Assembly: GCA_900549865.1 (NCBI GenBank)
Contig: URPU01000002.1
Location: 1 to 55,687 of the forward strand
DNA: 55,687 nucleotides
Source: an uncultured Eubacteriales bacterium
Lineage (GTDB): Bacteria > Bacillota > Clostridia > Oscillospirales > Oscillospiraceae
Reading direction: 5' to 3'
Shown: positions 51,905 to 55,687 of the stretch, in pieces
Layout: every line of letters starts with the position of its first letter
How positions within the stretch are numbered: the first letter of the stretch is position 1
Made by a program: the position numbers and the translations under genes
The notes under the pieces: model-generated
Seen by the model: the letters and a program-made list of their open reading frames with translations, nothing else
Database searches by the model: none
What the model was told of the DNA's origin: nothing

Positions 51905-52663
51905 TTGCTTGCCCTTAAGATCATCGGCATAATCGTCGCGGTCATCGCCGCCATCATGCTCATCCCCGTCGGCGCGGATATCGCCTACGAGGGTGGCAGC
52001 TTCAGCCTGTCGGCGAAGGTGTGCGGCGTGCTTCTTCAGCTCTTCCCCCGCCCGCCGGAGGATGAGTCGAAGCCGAAGAAGGAAAAAAAGCCGAAAAAAG
52101 AGAAGCCCCAAAAGGAAGCCCCTGAGGAGGCCGCACCAAAGGAGAAGAAAAAGCTCAAGCTCAGCTTCTCCAAGGATGAGATACTCTCCCTTGTGAAGAA
52201 GGTGCTGAAAAAATTCGGCCGCTTCAACCGCAAGTTCAAGGTCGATCGCTTCCTCCTGCACTATACCGCCGCCGGGGATGACCCGTACAATACGGCCGTC
52301 ACCTTCGGATACGTCAACGCCGCGCTCTCGTCTCTCGCCCCCTTGTGCCGGGAGCGGTTCGACGTGAAGGACTGCGACGTGCGCACGGATATCGACTTTG
52401 CGAAGGACTCGATGGAGATAGACTTCGGCCTTGCGTTCAGCATCCGCATCGGCGCGTTTTTCGGTCTGATATTCGGTATAGCTTTCAGCGCGCTGGGTAT
52501 TCTTATAAGGAATAAGCTGCGCCTGCTGGTGGAGCGCATCCGCAGCGGCAGGGGAGATAAGCCCGGTGAAGATAAGGTTAATGATGACATCGTCATTAAT
52601 ATAGATGCAGAAAAAGATAAAGAAAATATACAGGCAGAGGAAAGGATGGACTCAAATGGATAA
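51905..52663 (+). CDS. DUF2953 protein (YtfI-like)
   Basis: A 252-residue membrane protein starting at TTG after GAGGAG. An N-terminal helix (residues 2-22) precedes a charged Lys/Glu/Pro linker of about 40 residues (about 52-92). A conserved domain follows with FKVDRFLLHYTAAGDDPYNTAVTFGYVNA, and a second hydrophobic segment at about 180-205. The DUF2953 gene sits before ytfJ/gerW in Bacillus too, so a forespore role is likely. It overlaps gerW by eight bases. Confidence 0.85.
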   Translation: MLALKIIGIIVAVIAAIMLIPVGADIAYEGGSFSLSAKVCGVLLQLFPRPPEDESKPKKEKKPKKEKPQKEAPEEAAPKEKKKLKLSFSKDEILSLVKKVLKKFGRFNRKFKVDRFLLHYTAAGDDPYNTAVTFGYVNAALSSLAPLCRERFDVKDCDVRTDIDFAKDSMEIDFGLAFSIRIGAFFGLIFGIAFSALGILIRNKLRLLVERIRSGRGDKPGEDKVNDDIVINIDAEKDKENIQAEERMDSNG

Positions 52664-53039
52664 CAACCCTATCAGCGAACTCATGCAGACCACGATGGAG
52701 AACGTCAAGAACGTTCTCAAGGTCGATACCGTCGTCGGCGACCCGATAGTCACACCTGACGGTATAACGCTCGTTCCTATCTCCAAGATAAGCCTCGGCT
52801 TCGGCGGCGGCGGAGTTGAATTCACCAGCAAGAAGGCCGGCGAGGCCAGACCCTACGGCGGCGGCAACGCCACCGGCGTCAAGATCGAGCCTATCGGCTT
52901 CCTCGTCATCAAAGAGGGCACAGTCAGAATGATAAACGTCACTCCTCCTGCCAGCAACACCGTGGACAGGATAATCGACATGGTCCCGCAGGTCATGGAC
53001 CGCGTGGACAATTTCATCGAAAAGCAGAAGAACAAGTAA
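52656..53039 (+). CDS. gerW: GerW-family sporulation protein (YtfJ)
   Basis: A 127-residue protein with the family core NVLKVDTVVGDPIVTPDGITLVPISKISLGFGGGG and a GGGNATGVKIEPIGFLVI stretch. In Bacillus it is made in the forespore and needed for L-alanine germination. AAAGGA lies upstream of the ATG inside the DUF2953 gene. It supports a spore-forming host. Confidence 0.93.
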   Translation: MDNNPISELMQTTMENVKNVLKVDTVVGDPIVTPDGITLVPISKISLGFGGGGVEFTSKKAGEARPYGGGNATGVKIEPIGFLVIKEGTVRMINVTPPASNTVDRIIDMVPQVMDRVDNFIEKQKNK

Positions 53040-53121
53040 GCCCAACGCGTAATAAAATCATACATCCTGTCAATAATAAGCACTGCCCATATAAAAAAGG
53101 GTGGTGCATATTATTAGGGTG

Positions 53122-54171
53122 ATGAAGAAAACGGCGGCGCTGCTTGCGGCGCTTGCGCTGTGCCTTTCCGTGCGCGGCGCTGCGTCTGCCGCGTCCGCGC
53201 CGTCTGTCAGCGCGAAAAGCGCCGTTGTTCTGTCCGGCGGCTGCGCCGTCTATGAAAAGAATGCGGATATGAAGCTGCCCATTGCCAGCACGACGAAGCT
53301 CATGACTGCGATCCTCGCGCTTGAGAACTGCCACGGCGATGAGTGTGTCTATATCCGCCCTGAATACTGCAATGTTGAAGGCTCGTCCATGTACCTTGCG
53401 CCGGGTGAACGCCGCACGGTGAAGGAGCTCGTCACGGGGCTGCTTCTCGTGTCCGGGAACGACGCGGCGCTTGCGCTCGCCGGGCATATTGCGGGCGACA
53501 GCGCGCACTTTGCCGCGCTCATGAACGCCAAGGCCGAGACTCTCGGTATGGCGGACACGCATTTTGTCAATCCGCACGGGTTGAACGCCTCCGGCCACTA
53601 TTCCACCGCGCGCGACATGGCGCGGCTCATGGAATACTGCATGGATAACGCCGCCTTCGCGGAGCTGGACGGCATGACGAGCTGCACCGTTGACGGGAAG
53701 CTTCTCGTCAACCATAACCGCCTGCTCGGCACGTGCCCCGGCTGCATCGGCGGCAAAACGGGCTTCACCGAGGCCGCGGGGCGCTGCCTCGTCTCCTGCT
53801 GTGTGCGGGATGGCGCGCGCCTCGTCTGTGTCACGCTCAGCGCGCCGGACGACTGGAATGACCATATCGCCCTTTATACATGGGCGTATTCGCGCTGTGC
53901 CATGCGCAGCGTTACCGGCGGTCTCAGCTTCTGCGTGCCCGTTATCTCCGGTGAGCGGCGCTGGGCCTATCTCGTTCCGGAGAAGGAGCTTGCGCTGTTT
54001 CTCCCCATGGATGCGGAGATAGTCCTGCGCGCGGAGCTGCCGTGGTTCGAGTTCGCGCCCGTCTCGGCGGGCGAGGCGAAGGGGCGGGTCACGGCCTCCG
54101 TAAACGGCGTTCAGCTTGCAGAGTATGACCTTGTTTATAAAGAAAGCGTCGGCCCGGCCGCGCGTGATTGA
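53122..54171 (+). CDS. serine-type D-Ala-D-Ala carboxypeptidase (DacF/PBP5 family)
   Basis: A 349-residue penicillin-binding protein. A signal peptide (MKKTAALLAALALCLSV, cut near residue 25) is followed by the three active-site boxes: Ser56-T-T-Lys59, S111-G-N113 and K212-T-G. It trims the terminal D-Ala of wall peptides outside the cell. GTG codons at 53101 and 53104 are alternative starts, and no strong ribosome site favours any of them. Next to gerW, a sporulation (DacF-like) role is possible. Confidence 0.92.
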   Translation: MKKTAALLAALALCLSVRGAASAASAPSVSAKSAVVLSGGCAVYEKNADMKLPIASTTKLMTAILALENCHGDECVYIRPEYCNVEGSSMYLAPGERRTVKELVTGLLLVSGNDAALALAGHIAGDSAHFAALMNAKAETLGMADTHFVNPHGLNASGHYSTARDMARLMEYCMDNAAFAELDGMTSCTVDGKLLVNHNRLLGTCPGCIGGKTGFTEAAGRCLVSCCVRDGARLVCVTLSAPDDWNDHIALYTWAYSRCAMRSVTGGLSFCVPVISGERRWAYLVPEKELALFLPMDAEIVLRAELPWFEFAPVSAGEAKGRVTASVNGVQLAEYDLVYKESVGPAARD

Positions 54172-54187
54172 AGGAACGGAGGCAGTA

Positions 54188-54922
54188 ATGCCCGAACGCA
54201 TACAGAAGATAATATCGGCCTCAGGGCTGATGTCGCGCCGCGCGGCGGAGGAATGTATCTCCGCCGGGCGCGTCACGGTCAACGGGCGTACCGCCGCCCT
54301 CGGCGACAGGGGGGAGCCGGGTGAGGATGTGATACTCATCGACGGCGCGCCGCTTCCGGCCGCCGGTGAGAAGCTATACATAATGCTCAATAAGCCCAAG
54401 GCATACGTCACCACCATGAGCGACGAAAAGGGCCGCCATAATGTGACGGAGCTTGTCCGCGGCCTCGGGCGGGTCTACCCCGTCGGCCGGCTGGACATGT
54501 ATTCCGAGGGGCTGCTGATAATGACGAACGACGGGGATTTTGCAAATACCCTCATGCACCCGTCGCACAACTTCAAAAAGACCTACCGCACATGGGTGCA
54601 GGGTGAGGATGTTGGCCTCGCGACCGAGTGCCTGCGTGCGGAGATCGACATAGACGGCTGCACCGTCCTTGCGGACAGTGTGGAGATAGAAGCGCTCATC
54701 CCCGGCGGGGCCGTGCTGCTCATCACCATCAGCGAGGGGCGGAACCGCCAGGTCAGGAAAATGTGCACTGCCTGCGGGCTCAAGGTCACGCGCCTTGTGC
54801 GCATCAGTGAAGGCCCGCTTGAGCTGGGCACGCTTGCCCCCGGCCGCTGGCGGCATTTGACGGCGGCGGAGGTCCGCGCCGTCACGGGGGAGCAGCATCA
54901 AACATTGGAGCATGAAATATGA
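54188..54922 (+). CDS. rluB: rRNA pseudouridine synthase, RsuA/RluB family
   Basis: A 244-residue enzyme with an N-terminal S4 RNA-binding domain (RIQKIISASGLMSRRAAEECI) and the catalytic block VYPVGRLDMYSEGLL, with Asp as nucleophile. The C-terminal end has GRNRQVRKMCTACG. GGAGG lies five bases before the ATG at 54188. Orthologues modify 23S rRNA (position 2605 type), though RsuA-type 16S action cannot be ruled out. It overlaps the next gene by four bases. Confidence 0.93.
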   Translation: MPERIQKIISASGLMSRRAAEECISAGRVTVNGRTAALGDRGEPGEDVILIDGAPLPAAGEKLYIMLNKPKAYVTTMSDEKGRHNVTELVRGLGRVYPVGRLDMYSEGLLIMTNDGDFANTLMHPSHNFKKTYRTWVQGEDVGLATECLRAEIDIDGCTVLADSVEIEALIPGGAVLLITISEGRNRQVRKMCTACGLKVTRLVRISEGPLELGTLAPGRWRHLTAAEVRAVTGEQHQTLEHEI

Positions 54923-55687
54923 TAAACGAAACTGAACTTGTCGTCATCGGCGGCGGCGCGGCCGGAATGATGTGCGCGTATACCGCGGCGTCGCGCGGCG
55001 TGGCCACCGTCCTGCTTGAGCCGAACCGCCAGCTTGGGCGCAAGGTGCGCATCACCGGCAAGGGCCGCTGCAATCTCACAAATAACTGCGACGTGAAGGA
55101 GTTCATGCGCAATATCCCCGGCGACGGGCGCTTCCTGTACAGTGCGCTCAGCCGCTTTGCACCGGCGGACACCATTGCCTTTTTCGAGTCGCACGGCCTG
55201 CCTGTAAAGACGGAGCGCGGCAATCGCGTCTTTCCCGTCTCCGACAACGCAAACGATGTTGCCGGAACCATGACGCACCTGTGTGAGCGCGCCGGTGTCC
55301 AGATAGTACATACCTCGGCAAAGGCCATCCTCACGCGCGACGGGGCCGTCTGCGGCGTCAAAACCGATGAGGGAACCATCGCCTGCCGCGCCGCCGCCGT
55401 CTGCACAGGCGGACTTTCATATCCTCTCACGGGCTCCACCGGCGCGGGCTATACCTTTGCCCGCACCTTCGGCCATACCGTTTCTGAGCTTCGTCCATCC
55501 CTAGTCCCGCTTGAAAGCCCGGATGGGTACTGCGCGGAGATGCAGGGCTTTTCGCTGAGAAACGTCGCCCTGTCCGTGTTTGAGGACGGCAAGCTCATTT
55601 ATAAGGAGCAGGGGGAAATGCTCTTCACGCATTTCGGCGTGTCCGGGCCGCTCGTCCTGTCGGCCAGCGCGCATATGCGCCGCTTCG
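54919..55687 (+). CDS. HI0933/YhiN-family FAD-dependent oxidoreductase (partial)
   Basis: The first 256 codons of a flavoprotein cut by the window end. The dinucleotide-binding site is VVIGGGAAGMMCAYTAA (about 8-24), followed by LGRKVRITGKGRCNLTNN, which is typical of the HI0933 family, and TGGLSYPLTGSTGAGY. The biochemical role is not settled; some relatives (BaiN) act on bile acids. The start overlaps the rluB stop (ATGA). Confidence 0.92.
   Translation, partial: MINETELVVIGGGAAGMMCAYTAASRGVATVLLEPNRQLGRKVRITGKGRCNLTNNCDVKEFMRNIPGDGRFLYSALSRFAPADTIAFFESHGLPVKTERGNRVFPVSDNANDVAGTMTHLCERAGVQIVHTSAKAILTRDGAVCGVKTDEGTIACRAAAVCTGGLSYPLTGSTGAGYTFARTFGHTVSELRPSLVPLESPDGYCAEMQGFSLRNVALSVFEDGKLIYKEQGEMLFTHFGVSGPLVLSASAHMRRF

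Overview
The window looks like chromosome of a high-GC, Gram-positive, spore-forming member of the Clostridia, probably Oscillospiraceae or a close relative (inferred). The evidence is SpoIVFB-like and GerW/YtfJ sporulation proteins, the TIGR03960/TIGR03936 pair, a type III glutamine synthetase, ANTAR and T-box RNA-based control, AAGGAGG ribosome sites, and consensus TTGACA/TATAAT promoters in GC-rich DNA. No phage, insertion sequence or CRISPR array was seen.

Layout. (1) 1-9.5 kb: a cell-wall amino-sugar salvage cluster holding a BadF-type sugar kinase, NagZ, AnmK, MurQ, two ABC sugar permeases, a lipoprotein binding protein and a GntR/HutC repressor with a clear operator over its own promoter. 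No transporter ATPase and no PTS enzyme is encoded here. (2) 9.5-12.7 kb: tRNA-Thr(CGT), an AT-rich degenerate tandem repeat, a PgsA-like phosphatidyltransferase, a flavodoxin-ferredoxin protein, a TetR regulator and a 31-codon cationic membrane peptide. (3) 12.7-26.9 kb: a glutamine block with GSIII (glnN) and asnB on the minus strand, then glnA, an ANTAR regulator, pyrG, glmS, purB, purA and guaA closely spaced on the plus strand. glnN and asnB have nearly duplicate promoter-leader modules ending in terminators with ANTAR-like small hairpins. asnB has in addition an Asn-type T-box downstream of that terminator, so two RNA switches appear to work in series. (4) 26.9-28 kb: an orphan DpnI-like methyl-directed restriction enzyme and tRNA-Pro(CGG).

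(5) 28-39.6 kb: an M50 protease pair, the TIGR03960/TIGR03936 pair, and rplS with a leader, surrounded by a glycosyltransferase / O-antigen-ligase-like cluster that separates rplS from lepB. The cluster ends in a hairpin array bounded by two 33-bp direct repeats. (6) 39.7-55.7 kb: conserved housekeeping genes lepB-rbgA-rnhB-yraN, a DUF1540 peptide, a metallophosphoesterase, tig-clpP-clpX-lon-engB, a second M50 protein, scpA-scpB-DUF2953-gerW, a D-Ala-D-Ala carboxypeptidase, an RsuA/RluB pseudouridine synthase and a truncated HI0933-type flavoprotein running off the end.

The strongest candidate for an undescribed arrangement is the glutamine block. An ANTAR RNA-binding protein with a receiver lacking the phospho-acceptor Asp lies between glutamine synthetase and a run of glutamine-consuming amidotransferases, next to paired ANTAR-like attenuators, one in tandem with a T-box. 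All functions are inferred by reading the sequence; no database search was run.
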